A stretch of 64,000 nucleotides of DNA. It comes from CAKXIK01 sp050947015. GTDB lineage: Bacteria > Bacillota > Clostridia > Oscillospirales > Acutalibacteraceae. Shown piece by piece: positions 43,342 to 51,918 of the stretch. Where the stretch lies: contig JBMNVT010000012.1 of assembly GCA_050947015.1 (NCBI GenBank), positions 26,722 to 90,721 of the forward strand, in the 5' to 3' direction. Position numbers and translations under genes: made by a program. Under the pieces are notes generated by a model that was not told the DNA's origin, made no database searches, and saw only the letters and a program-made list of their open reading frames with translations. The first letter of the stretch is position 1. Every line of letters begins with the position of its first letter.

Positions 43342-44067
43342 CTATTCCAGATTGCCCGTAGCATACATCACTGCGGCAAGAGCGGCAAGCGGGGCGGTTT
43401 CCGTGCGCAAAATCCGGTTGCCAAGTGTGACAACCCCAGCGCCGAGCGATTGCAGCGTTGCAACCTCGTCCGGGTCAAATCCGCCTTCGGGGCCGACAAA
43501 CAGCGCCAAATTCCGGAGTTTTTCCGGCAAAAGTTCACGCAGGGGTCTGCCGCCGCCTTCGTAAAGGAGAAGAACCTGCCCGCAGCCAAAGGCTTCCCGA
43601 ACGGCCTGTTCAAAGGAAACGGGCGCGTCTACCTGCGGCAAAGAACCTCTTTGTGACTGTTTGGCGGCTTCGTCTGCAATTTTTTGCCAGCGCTGCGCTT
43701 TTTTCTTCGCCGCTGCGCTATCCGGGCGGGAGATGCTCCGCGCGGCAAGGTAAGGAACAATGCGTGCTGCGCCAAGCTCGACCGCTTTTTGAATAATCCA
43801 TTCCATTTTTTCGCCCTTCGGCAGGCCCTGAAACAGGGTGACAGCCACATCCGGTTCACTGCGGCTGGGTTCGCTGCGTTCCACCCGCAGCTGAATTTCA
43901 TCGGGAGCAACCGATGTGATCACGCAAAGATAGTCGGTTCCGGCGCCGTCGCAAAGGGTCAGCGTTTCGCCGGGCGTCATCCGCAGAGAGCGCGCCACAT
44001 GGGCGGCATCCTCGCCGATCAGGGAAACGGCGTCTGCAATGGTTCCGGGTACAAAAAAGCGCGGCAT
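43342..44067 (-). CDS. rsmE: 16S rRNA m3U1498 methyltransferase
   Basis: 241-residue SPOUT methyltransferase. MPRFFVP N-terminus (PUA-like part), then GLPKGEKMEWIIQKAVELGAARIVP type block (key K-G-x-K-M-E), the SAM knot LALFVGPEGGFDPDEV and LGNRILRTETAPLAAL. ATG 44067 is eight bases from AAAGGA; ATG 44073 lies too close. Downstream of the MocR regulator on the same strand. Confidence 0.94.
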   Translation of the reverse strand: MPRFFVPGTIADAVSLIGEDAAHVARSLRMTPGETLTLCDGAGTDYLCVITSVAPDEIQLRVERSEPSRSEPDVAVTLFQGLPKGEKMEWIIQKAVELGAARIVPYLAARSISRPDSAAAKKKAQRWQKIADEAAKQSQRGSLPQVDAPVSFEQAVREAFGCGQVLLLYEGGGRPLRELLPEKLRNLALFVGPEGGFDPDEVATLQSLGAGVVTLGNRILRTETAPLAALAAVMYATGNLE

Positions 44068-44110
44068 GCGCATCTTCCTTTCTGTAGGCATGTCCTTCCG
44101 GATTATTGTA

Positions 44111-45493
44111 TCAGATTTTTGTGCCCCATGCAAGGGAGAGACGGTGAACTGCCTCGGGAATTTCCTCCTGCGCGATTCCGGAAAAACCGAGCAGAACCCG
44201 ACCGGGGCGCTGATTTTCCCCGAACGGCAAAACCAACACATCTTGTTTGGCAGCAAGAGCGCAAAGCTGAGCCGTGTCTTCGTCGATTCCGGGTGAAACG
44301 ACGGCACGCAGTGCCGTTTCCTGCATGGCGATCTGTATCGTATTTCCGAATTCTTTTTGCAGGCTGCGAATCAGCAGTTCGCCTTTGGCAGAATAAAGCT
44401 TGCGAAGGCGGCGCAGCTGTTTTTCAAGCTCGCCTTCCCGAATCATACGAGCCAAAGCCAGCTGCTCAATGCGGGACGCAGTCTGGTTATAAGCTGCCGA
44501 GCGTTCGTGGTAGACCGACGCAAGCGACGGCGGCAGAACAAGGTATCCCATCCGCACCGACGGCAGCAGTACTTTGGAAAACGTGCCGAGGTAAACGACG
44601 TTGTCGCCGCTGCCGATGGACTGCATGGCGGGGATGGGACGGGCAGAATAGCGGAGTTCGCCGTTGTAATCATCCTCCAGGATCAACGCGCCGCGGCGGT
44701 TTGCCCAATCGATCAGCTCGACCCGCCGCGCCATAGGAATCGGTGATCCGGATCCGAGCCGATTAGATGGGTTGACATAAATAATTCGTACGCCGGATTC
44801 TTCCAGCGCATCGAGCCGAATTCCGCTTTCGTCGCCCGGCAGCCGGCAAATTTCCAGTCCACAGTCGGCGAAGACCTGCTCGGCCTGTGCAAAACCCGGG
44901 CTTTCCATGCCGATCATGCGGTCGTTTCGGCGCAGCATGCCGCTGAGCATAAAAAGAAGCGGCTGCGTTCCGGCGCCGACAACGATTCGTTCCGGCAAAG
45001 CCGTAACGCCGCGCACGCTGTGGCTGTATTCCGCCAAAGCGGAACGCAGCTCCGGTTCGCCCTGATGGTCGCCGTACGAGGTGATGATTTCCTGATGTGT
45101 GAGAACCTCGCGGATATATTTTTGCCAGAGTTCTACCCGAAAAGCGCGGCGGTCGATGGAATCCGTCGAAAAGCGATAGCGAAGCTTCGGTGCAGCCGTG
45201 ACCGGGAATGCATGCCGTGCGGCAGCGCTTTTCTGGGGTGCCAACGGCAGTGCAAGCGCGTAGTAGCCGCGCTGCGGCCGGCTTTCCACATAGCCTTCCA
45301 CACAAAGCTGCTGATATGCAGTTTCCACCGTGGTGCGGCTGACATTCAGATCCTCCGCAAGCCGCCGGATGGACGGAAGATGCTCTCCGGCCAAAATTTG
45401 TCCGTGCGCAATTGCATCACAAAAAAAGTGGTAAAGCTGTTGATAAAGCGGTTCTTCCCCTGCTTCATTTAAATTCAGATAGTCCAAAAGCAC
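44111..45493 (-). CDS. MocR-family regulator (GntR helix-turn-helix fused to aminotransferase)
   Basis: 460 residues. GntR-type winged helix at residues 10-75 (LPSIRRLAEDLNVSRTTVETAYQQL) and a fold-type I aminotransferase-like domain with PLP lysine in LGTFSKVLLPSVRMGY. PdxR-type members sense pyridoxal phosphate and control vitamin B6 supply. The divergent ECF transporter subunit fits vitamin B6 uptake. GTG 45493 has a GGAGGG site six bases upstream. Three operator-like half-sites lie between the two genes. Confidence 0.9.
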   Translation of the reverse strand: MLLDYLNLNEAGEEPLYQQLYHFFCDAIAHGQILAGEHLPSIRRLAEDLNVSRTTVETAYQQLCVEGYVESRPQRGYYALALPLAPQKSAAARHAFPVTAAPKLRYRFSTDSIDRRAFRVELWQKYIREVLTHQEIITSYGDHQGEPELRSALAEYSHSVRGVTALPERIVVGAGTQPLLFMLSGMLRRNDRMIGMESPGFAQAEQVFADCGLEICRLPGDESGIRLDALEESGVRIIYVNPSNRLGSGSPIPMARRVELIDWANRRGALILEDDYNGELRYSARPIPAMQSIGSGDNVVYLGTFSKVLLPSVRMGYLVLPPSLASVYHERSAAYNQTASRIEQLALARMIREGELEKQLRRLRKLYSAKGELLIRSLQKEFGNTIQIAMQETALRAVVSPGIDEDTAQLCALAAKQDVLVLPFGENQRPGRVLLGFSGIAQEEIPEAVHRLSLAWGTKI

Positions 45494-45531
45494 ATACAGC
45501 CCTCCGATTCAGACGACAGCACAACAAAAAT

Positions 45532-45583
45532 AAACTGTCCTGATGAAAATAATTGAAACTGTGCATTTTAAAAGGTACAGTTA
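45532..45583. promoter_or_regulatory. MocR operator-like repeats over the ECF-S gene promoter
   Basis: Direct repeats AAACTGTCC (45532-45540) and AAACTGTGC (45556-45564), 24 bases apart, plus an inverted copy TAACTGTACC (45583-45574, minus strand). They overlap a plus-strand promoter TTGAAA (45553-45558), 17-base spacer, TACAGT (45576-45581). Direct plus inverted half-sites are typical of PdxR-type operators. Confidence 0.5.
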
Positions 45584-45748
45584 TCTGATATGATTGTAAC
45601 ACAGAATTTGAAAAACACAAGGGCTTCAGAGAAAATTCGGTGTTTTTCGTTTGGCAGCAAAAATGCGCCCCGACGCCGCGGGTCTGCGGCGCTGTATGCT
45701 GCGGGAATTGATGATTGATTCCGGTTTGTTCGGAGAGGAGACTTTACA

Positions 45749-46339
45749 ATGAGTGAGAAAAACCAGAAAAATAGAGTGGTATTCATTTGCTTTGTCGGCC
45801 TGATGGCAGCGCTGTGCATGGTGAGCAATTACCTGCAGATTCGTATTCCGATCGGCGGCGACGCGGGAACCCGAATTCATTTCGGCAACATTTTCTGCCT
45901 GCTTTCCGGCTTTTTGCTCGGCGGCGTCGGCGGCGGACTGGCGGCCGGTATTGGTGCGGCGGTGTTCGATCTGACCGACCCGACTTTTGCGCCCGAATTT
46001 TACATAACGTTTATCTTCAAGTTCTTAATGGCTTTTGTTTGCGGAATCATTGCTTATGCAGGCAAAAAACAGGGCAAAAATTTCGGCCGGAACGTGGTTG
46101 CAGGCATTGCAGGCCAATTGACGTACATTGTGCTTTATCTTTCCAAAACCTTTGTGGTGAAATACTGGATTGAGAAGAACGATATTGCGACCGTTTGGAC
46201 GATGATGATTCCGAAAGCGGCTACATCGCTGACAAATGGTGCAATAGCTGTTATCGTGGCGATTCCGCTTACGTTTGCGCTGCGCAAGGCGTTGGAAGCG
46301 GCGCATTTGGATCAATATCTTTCCCTCCGCGGAGAATGA
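45749..46339 (+). CDS. ECF transporter S component (probably vitamin B6 or related)
   Basis: 196 residues, six hydrophobic helices. It has the S-component form: an N-terminal basic residue then helix 1 (VVFICFVGLMAALCMVSN), HFGNIFCLLSGFLLGGVGGGLAAGIG, and DLTDP, as in FolT/PdxU/HmpT-type proteins. It would bind a vitamin and dock on a shared EcfT-EcfA module, which is not in the window. Ligand inferred only from the divergent MocR regulator. ATG 45749 has a GGAGAGGAG site. Confidence 0.82.
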   Translation: MSEKNQKNRVVFICFVGLMAALCMVSNYLQIRIPIGGDAGTRIHFGNIFCLLSGFLLGGVGGGLAAGIGAAVFDLTDPTFAPEFYITFIFKFLMAFVCGIIAYAGKKQGKNFGRNVVAGIAGQLTYIVLYLSKTFVVKYWIEKNDIATVWTMMIPKAATSLTNGAIAVIVAIPLTFALRKALEAAHLDQYLSLRGE

Positions 46340-46423
46340 CTCCGTTTCGAAAGATGCATTCTGTGAAGAAGTGTGTTCAGGCAGCCGAAGGGGTCTTCCG
46401 TTTCAAACAGAAACAACACAAAT

Positions 46424-46480
46424 AAACAGGACAGATTTCTGACTGCAGCATGAGCCGGCAGAGAAATCTGTCCTGTTTTT
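46424..46480. terminator. bidirectional terminator after the ECF-S gene
   Basis: AAACAGGACAGATTTCT with its complement (17-base arms), 21-base loop, then TTTTT on the plus strand. Confidence 0.85.
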
Positions 46481-46517
46481 ATGTGCCTACGGCAAAACAG
46501 CCGCAGAAATCCAAAGC

Positions 46518-47192
46518 TTATTTTTGTCCATCTGCGCGAATCACATCGTCAAACAGCGCGTGGTATCGGGTGGAGATACGCTTGTTCTGATGAATGCTGC
46601 CAAAGTACCAGCAGGAAAATTCCACATGGCGAGCAGTTTCATCAAAAAAAGCCTCCAGCGTGCTGACAGAATCAACACGATTGTTGTGCAGCCCTTTGGC
46701 GGCAACAGGCGCCTCATGCGTAATAATATAATCCACTTTGCGCCCGCAGCGGTTCAAATTGCTTACCGCACGCTCCATTTCCACAGCGGTGGGCATTTCA
46801 TCATCCCAAAAACAGTCCTGTTCGCGGCGGAACTCCTTTTCGCTGCTTTCGCCGCCGCCGAACACAAAGATGCGCTTGCCTTCCAGATCATAAATTTCAC
46901 CGCGCAGCAGATGATATACATTTCCGCCGAGCGATTGCACTCTACCGCCAAACGCCTCGCTTTCAGGGAACTTGTGCAGCAGGTCGTAATTTTCATGCTT
47001 GCCGTCCAGAAACAGAACGTTGTATTTTCTTTTTTGCAGCCACTTGAGTGTTTTTTTCTCTTTAGCGCTTCCGTCCCAGATGAAACCGAAGTCTCCGCAG
47101 ACAATCAGGGAATCCCCTGAACGGAGCCTGCGGACTTCTTTTGTTTGAAACCGGGCCAAATCCCCGTGCGTGTCTCCCGTGATCCAGATCAT
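46518..47192 (-). CDS. metallophosphoesterase
   Basis: 224 residues. Calcineurin-like motifs: WITGDTHGDLARF (D-x-H), VCGDFGFIWDG, DGKHENYD (G-x-H-E), IITHEAP, and a late WYFGSIHQNK. This short cytoplasmic type has unknown substrate, possibly a nucleotide or phosphoprotein. The start at 47192 (MIWITGDTHG) is chosen because upstream sequence lacks a ribosome site. Confidence 0.85.
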   Translation of the reverse strand: MIWITGDTHGDLARFQTKEVRRLRSGDSLIVCGDFGFIWDGSAKEKKTLKWLQKRKYNVLFLDGKHENYDLLHKFPESEAFGGRVQSLGGNVYHLLRGEIYDLEGKRIFVFGGGESSEKEFRREQDCFWDDEMPTAVEMERAVSNLNRCGRKVDYIITHEAPVAAKGLHNNRVDSVSTLEAFFDETARHVEFSCWYFGSIHQNKRISTRYHALFDDVIRADGQK

Positions 47193-47262
47193 ACCTGCAA
47201 AAACCTTGCCTTTCCGGTGTTCAGGAAAAAGAATTTCCAACCTGATTTTTTGCGTTCTCTCT

Positions 47263-47290
47263 TTTACTTTGCGCAGTAAAATGATATACT
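47263..47290 (+). promoter_or_regulatory. possible promoter of the carboxypeptidase gene
   Basis: TTTACT (47263-47268), 16-base spacer, TATACT (47285-47290), 35 bases before the ATG. Confidence 0.4.
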
Positions 47291-47324
47291 GTATTCATCA
47301 TACCACATCGGAGGAGAAAGTTCC

Positions 47325-48770
47325 ATGAAAAAAACAGCAAAATTTTTACTGGCCTTTGTTTTGTTAGCGGCGGTGATGCTTTCTCCTTTGCAGGTGTTTG
47401 CGGCGGATTTTACGGAGGACTTTCTGCAGAAGGCGCAGGACTCGGGTTCTGCAGAAGGCTCGGAACTTCATTCCAAAACCGCGGTCTTGGTTAATTTAGA
47501 TACAGGCGAAACGGTTTTTTCCTATCATGCGGACGACGCGATGGAGCCCGCGTCCGTCACAAAGATTCTTGTGGCGCTGCTGTTGATGGAGAGTGTGCCG
47601 GATTTGAATACACCAATTACCGCCCCGGCTTATGCGCTCGACCTGCTCGGCGGGACGAATTCCTCGCTGGCAGGCGTTCTTCGGGGTGAAACGCTTACCG
47701 CAGAGCAATTGCTTTACTGTCTGATGGTTCCGTCCGGCAACGATGCGGCAATGGTGATTGCAGATTATTTGGGCGGTGGCGTGCAGGGAGAGGCAATTCC
47801 CAAATTTGTGGACATGATGAATCAGCGCGCAAAGGAACTTGGCTGCACCAATACGCATTTCGTCAATCCACACGGCCTGCATGACCCCCAGCATTACACC
47901 ACTGCCAATGATATGGCCAAAATTGTTCAGTATATTCTTTCTTCACCGTATGCCGATCTTTTTATGCGGGTCTGCAAAACCACCCGGTACACCATCCCTG
48001 CAGATAACGTTCGTACGACGGCTACCACGCTTTCGACCACCAACTACATGCAGGATAGTGTCAGCGGCGGGAGCTACTATTACAAATATGTGGAAGGCGT
48101 CAAAACCGGCAGCACGGAGGAAGCGGGCTATTGCCTTGTGACCACAGCCTACAATGCATCAAAAAAAGCCAGATATCTGTGTGTGTCGTTTGGCGCGCCG
48201 CTGAAGGATGCCGAGGGGAAAAAAGCGAAAAATGGCGCGATGCTTGATGCAAGAGCGCTTTACGGCTGGGCGTTTTCCACGCTGAGCTATAAAACGCTTG
48301 TTACATCTTCCGCAGCGGTCAAACAGGTAGCGCTGAACTTTGCGTGGAACAAGGATAGCCTGCTGCTGGTGCCGGAAAGTGATTTTGCCACGATGGTTCC
48401 GACGGAAATTGACGCTGCCAGTGTGCTTGTAACGCCGAACGACGACATACCGGAATCGGTTAACGCGCCGGTGAAAAAAGGTGATGTGCTGGGTACCGCA
48501 ACGGTTTCCTACGGTTACGGCGACAATAAAATTGTGCTCGGTACCATTCGTCTGGTTGCGGACGAAAGCGTCGAGAGCTCGCAGTTGCTGGTGCTTTTGG
48601 ACAAAGCCAAATCGATTCTCGGCTCCAAATGGATTAAAATCGGGTTTGCGGTGCTGGTTGTGCTTCTGGCGGTCTATATTGCGGTGTCGATCGCTTATAA
48701 TATCAAAAAGAAAAAGCAGCAGCGCAAAAACGGCGGCACAAATTCCAGAAATTACAAAAATTACAGATAA
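47325..48770 (+). CDS. D-alanyl-D-alanine carboxypeptidase (DacF/PBP5-like)
   Basis: 481 residues. Signal peptide 1-27 (cleavage after FAA region), a penicillin-binding serine peptidase domain with Ser77-x-x-Lys80 (PASVTK), PSGND (SxN), and EGVKTGST (KTG), then a beta-rich PBP5 C-terminal domain (about 320-415). A C-terminal membrane helix (IKIGFAVLVVLLAVYIAVSI) and a basic tail anchor it. It trims the terminal D-Ala of peptidoglycan stem peptides. The KTG-x-T motif reads KTGST as in DacF. Own promoter. Confidence 0.93.
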   Translation: MKKTAKFLLAFVLLAAVMLSPLQVFAADFTEDFLQKAQDSGSAEGSELHSKTAVLVNLDTGETVFSYHADDAMEPASVTKILVALLLMESVPDLNTPITAPAYALDLLGGTNSSLAGVLRGETLTAEQLLYCLMVPSGNDAAMVIADYLGGGVQGEAIPKFVDMMNQRAKELGCTNTHFVNPHGLHDPQHYTTANDMAKIVQYILSSPYADLFMRVCKTTRYTIPADNVRTTATTLSTTNYMQDSVSGGSYYYKYVEGVKTGSTEEAGYCLVTTAYNASKKARYLCVSFGAPLKDAEGKKAKNGAMLDARALYGWAFSTLSYKTLVTSSAAVKQVALNFAWNKDSLLLVPESDFATMVPTEIDAASVLVTPNDDIPESVNAPVKKGDVLGTATVSYGYGDNKIVLGTIRLVADESVESSQLLVLLDKAKSILGSKWIKIGFAVLVVLLAVYIAVSIAYNIKKKKQQRKNGGTNSRNYKNYR

Positions 48771-48901
48771 ACCGAAGTGTAATTTTCGGCTTGCTCATGA
48801 ATAGCGGAATGCATTTCGCGCAAACTACTGTTACGCACGCCGAAGCAAACGACCGGCGTTGCGCGGAAAATGCGTTCATCATGAAAGGAGCTGTCTTAAA
48901 A

Positions 48902-49072
48902 ATGGATTGTAACTGCCAGGCGAATCACAGCATCAAATGCCATGTAGATCAGTGCAAGAACCACTGCTCTTCTGAGGATTACTGCAGCCTGAACTGCATC
49001 ACCGTTGGTACGCACGAAGCAAATCCGACGATGGATCAGTGCACCGACTGCCAGTCCTTTATGGCGAAATAA
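48902..49072 (+). CDS. DUF1540 cysteine-rich small protein
   Basis: 56 residues with ten cysteines. The DUF1540 pattern is IKCHVDQCKNH, then CSLNCITVG and DQCTDCQSF. A zinc- or metal-binding role is supposed; function unknown. ATG 48902 follows AAAGGAG by 11 bases. The upstream 130 bases contain GC-rich complementary stretches (about 48822-48832 with 48858-48870) that may fold. Confidence 0.85.
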   Translation: MDCNCQANHSIKCHVDQCKNHCSSEDYCSLNCITVGTHEANPTMDQCTDCQSFMAK

Positions 49073-49088
49073 GTAAAAAACAGCCCGC

Positions 49089-49135
49089 AGCCCGCTTCGG
49101 CTTTTGTCGGAGCGGGCTTTCTTTGATTTTTTTTG
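49089..49135 (+). terminator. terminator after DUF1540 gene
   Basis: AGCCCGCTTCGG and TCGGAGCGGGCT arms, six-base loop, then T-rich sequence to 49135. Confidence 0.85.
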
Positions 49136-49282
49136 CCGAATGACAATTTAGTTATTGAGAAATGTTTGGTTTGCGGTTATAATAATACAATAACAGTTCG
49201 ATTTGCAAAGATTTTGCATCCCGCCCCGGCGGAGATGTTGAACAAGCGTTTTCCGCCGATACTGGAAAGGAGTCAAAAAGGA

Positions 49283-50287
49283 ATGTTTACCAAAGAAATC
49301 GGAATAGATCTCGGTACCGCAAACACACTTGTTTATATGAAGGGAAAAGGAATTGTCATCCGCGAACCGTCAGTGGTTGCGGTCGACGTTCGTACCGATA
49401 ATGTTCTTGCCGTTGGCGCACAGGCCAAAGAGATGATCGGCCGTACCCCGGGTTCCATTGTCGCTGTTCGCCCGCTGAAGGACGGCGTGATTGCGGACTT
49501 TGACATTACCGCGACGATGCTGAAGCATTTTATTACCAAAGCAGTCAAAGGCGGCCCATTCCATCGTGCCAAAGTGGTAATCTGCATCCCGTCCGGCGTC
49601 ACCGAGGTGGAACGCCGTGCCGTGCGCGACGCCGCAACCAAGGCGGGCGCCGTGGATGTTGATCTGATCGAAGAACCGATGGCGGCTGCGATCGGCGCCG
49701 GTTTGCCGGTGGACGAGCCGACCGGCAGCATGGTGGTCGATATCGGCGGGGGTACGTCCGAGGTTGCCGTAATTTCGCTTGGTGACATTGTCACGGCTGT
49801 TTCCGCCCGTGTTGCAGGCGATAAGTTCGATGAATCCATTATTTCCTATGTTAAAAAGAAATTTAATCTTCTGATCGGCGAGCGTACCGCAGAGGATATC
49901 AAAGTGCGTATCGGCTCTGCAATGCCCTATGAGGATGAGGGAACGTTTGAAATCAAGGGCCGCAATTTGGTGGATGGCTTGCCGAAAAACGTGGTTCTTT
50001 CTGCCGCCGAGGTGCGGGAGGCGCTTTCCGACCCGCTGCAGACGATTGTTGAGGTTGTGAAGAGCACGCTGGAAAAAACGCCGCCGGAGCTTTCTGCCGA
50101 CATCATTGACCACGGTATTATGCTGACGGGCGGCGGTGCGCTGCTGCGCGGACTGGATACGTTGATTTCACAGGAAACCGGTATGCCGGTACACGTTGCG
50201 GAACGTCCGCTGGATTGTGTTGCAGACGGTACGGGCAAGCGGCTGGACGTTAATCTGCCAAGCTCCTATTACAAGGCGCGCCGCTGA
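49283..50287 (+). CDS. mreB: rod-shape actin homologue MreB
   Basis: 334 residues. Actin-fold ATPase polymerising under the membrane to guide lateral wall synthesis. Phosphate-1 GIDLGTANTLVY, EPMAAAIGAGLPV, phosphate-2 VVDIGGGTSEVAVIS, and adenosine motif LTGGGALLRGLD. ATG 49283 has a GGAGTC/AAAGGA context. First of mreBCD-PBP2, in the standard order. Confidence 0.96.
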   Translation: MFTKEIGIDLGTANTLVYMKGKGIVIREPSVVAVDVRTDNVLAVGAQAKEMIGRTPGSIVAVRPLKDGVIADFDITATMLKHFITKAVKGGPFHRAKVVICIPSGVTEVERRAVRDAATKAGAVDVDLIEEPMAAAIGAGLPVDEPTGSMVVDIGGGTSEVAVISLGDIVTAVSARVAGDKFDESIISYVKKKFNLLIGERTAEDIKVRIGSAMPYEDEGTFEIKGRNLVDGLPKNVVLSAAEVREALSDPLQTIVEVVKSTLEKTPPELSADIIDHGIMLTGGGALLRGLDTLISQETGMPVHVAERPLDCVADGTGKRLDVNLPSSYYKARR

Positions 50288-50323
50288 GCCGTGCATTCCT
50301 TTTTCAAAACAATAGGTTTTGCC

Positions 50324-50380
50324 GGTCTGGTTTTTTTCGGAGGTTTTCCGGGCAAGCCAGACCTGCTTTTGTTTTGCGCT
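50324..50380 (+). terminator. hairpin between mreB and mreC (possible attenuator)
   Basis: GGTCTGG (50324-50330) and CCAGACC (50357-50363) with an inner CGGA/TCCG stem, followed by TGCTTTTGTTTTGC. It would let mreB exceed mreC. Confidence 0.45.
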
Positions 50381-50459
50381 GCCGCGCATCAATCGGTTCC
50401 GACGGGCATGTTTTTCTGTGTGCCGTGCAGAACCGAAGAACCGGGAAAGGAGCAGGCGC

Positions 50460-51332
50460 ATGAAGGAGTTTTTTCACACCAAAGGATTTAAAATGCTGGT
50501 TGTAGCCGTAGTGGTGCTGTTGGGCGCCATCGGTTACACAGCGAGCATTGGCGGGTTTTCGTCGCTAACTTCGTCGATTGTCGGGCTGTTTTCCACTCCG
50601 ATGCAGGATATTGCAGGGGAGGGAGGAGACAAGGTGCAGGATGCGATTGATCGCAATGATCCCAGAACGCTGCAGGAGCTTCGCGACCGGATCGGCGAAC
50701 TGGAAAAACAGCTTGCAGAAAAAAATACACAGCTGGTTGATTATTATTCCATTAAAAAAGAGAATGAGCAGCTGAAAAAATATCTGGATCTCAAAGATTT
50801 GAATCCGGACTGGGAGTTTGTTTCCGCGTCGGTGGCGGGTCGTGATCCCAACGAAGAGTTTTACGGCTTTACCATTAATAAGGGATCGCTTGCAGGGGTG
50901 CAGGCCGGCGATCCGGTTATTACGGAAAGCGGGCTGGTCGGCCGTGTGACAAAGGTCGGCGCCACTTATGCAAAGGTTGCGACCATCTTCAATCCGGACG
51001 TTCAGGTTGCGGCGATCAGCGCCAAGACGGGCGACACCGGAATCCTGACCGGGGACAAAAAACTGGCGGATCAAAATCTGGTGCAGCTGACATCGCTCGA
51101 TCCGAAAGCGGCAGCGCAAAAGGGCGAGTTGATTGTTACCTCCGGCATGGGCGGTGTTTTTCCGGCCAATATTGTGATCGGAACCGTGCAGAGTATCGGT
51201 ACCGGGTCGCTGGATATTTCTCTTACGGCGGTGCTGCAGCCCGCGTCGGCGATTCAAAATGTCAAGGACGTTTTCGTCATCACTTCCTTTTTGGGGCAGG
51301 GTGAAACCATGAATTCGCTCAACGGAGACTAA
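50460..51332 (+). CDS. mreC: rod-shape determining protein MreC
   Basis: 290 residues: a short cytoplasmic start, one membrane helix (MLVVAVVVLLGAIGYTA), a coiled coil (about 65-110, LQELRDRIGELEKQLAEKN), and the MreC beta-barrel domain (VSASVAGRDP, ITESGLVGRVTKVG, IVTSGMGGVFPANIVIGTV). It links MreB, MreD and PBP2 outside the membrane. ATG 50460 has a GAAAGGAG site. Confidence 0.95.
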   Translation: MKEFFHTKGFKMLVVAVVVLLGAIGYTASIGGFSSLTSSIVGLFSTPMQDIAGEGGDKVQDAIDRNDPRTLQELRDRIGELEKQLAEKNTQLVDYYSIKKENEQLKKYLDLKDLNPDWEFVSASVAGRDPNEEFYGFTINKGSLAGVQAGDPVITESGLVGRVTKVGATYAKVATIFNPDVQVAAISAKTGDTGILTGDKKLADQNLVQLTSLDPKAAAQKGELIVTSGMGGVFPANIVIGTVQSIGTGSLDISLTAVLQPASAIQNVKDVFVITSFLGQGETMNSLNGD

Positions 51333-51374
51333 ACAATCGGGATGCTGCATTGCGCGGTAAAGGAGGGCAGGCTG

Positions 51375-51884
51375 TTGTCAGGCAGACGTGTGTTTCGATG
51401 GGTTTTATATTTTTTGGAGCTGATTGTATTTTATGTGCTCCAAACTACACCGGGCATCATTCCGGCTGTTTCCGGCGCAAGACCGGTGCTGCTGATTCCG
51501 GTTGCGCTGACAATCGCCATCTTTGAAGGCGATATCGGCGGAATGGTTGTCGGAATTGCCGCCGGTCTGCTGATTGATATGGGCGGCAGCGATATTCTGG
51601 GTTTTCATGCCATTCTTCTGGCGATTCTCTGTTTTGTGCTGGGTTCCATGACGATGCAGATTTTTCGCACGAATTTGCTGGTGGCGCTGCTTGCGGCGCT
51701 GGTGGTGATTCCGCTGGTGACAGTTCTGCAGTGGGTGTTCTTTTACATTTTGCCGGGGTACGGAGATTTGCGGTATGTGTTTATGAGCAGCATCCTGCCG
51801 AAAATGATTTATACTTTTGCCGTCACCCCTCTGTTTTATCTGTTCAACCGAGTGATTGCATTGCGGCTTAGCGAAGCTGCTTAA
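51375..51884 (+). CDS. mreD: rod-shape determining protein MreD
   Basis: 169 residues with five membrane helices. Typical MreD features: ARPVLLIPVALTIAIFEG, GIAAGLLIDMGGSDILGFHA. The TTG at 51375 is preferred since AAAGGAGG lies nine bases upstream; an in-frame ATG at 51342 has no ribosome site. Ends 34 bases before the PBP2 start. Confidence 0.88.
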   Translation: MSGRRVFRWVLYFLELIVFYVLQTTPGIIPAVSGARPVLLIPVALTIAIFEGDIGGMVVGIAAGLLIDMGGSDILGFHAILLAILCFVLGSMTMQIFRTNLLVALLAALVVIPLVTVLQWVFFYILPGYGDLRYVFMSSILPKMIYTFAVTPLFYLFNRVIALRLSEAA

Positions 51885-51918
51885 ATCGATTGTGCCGTAT
51901 CGGCCGGGGGACTTTGAA

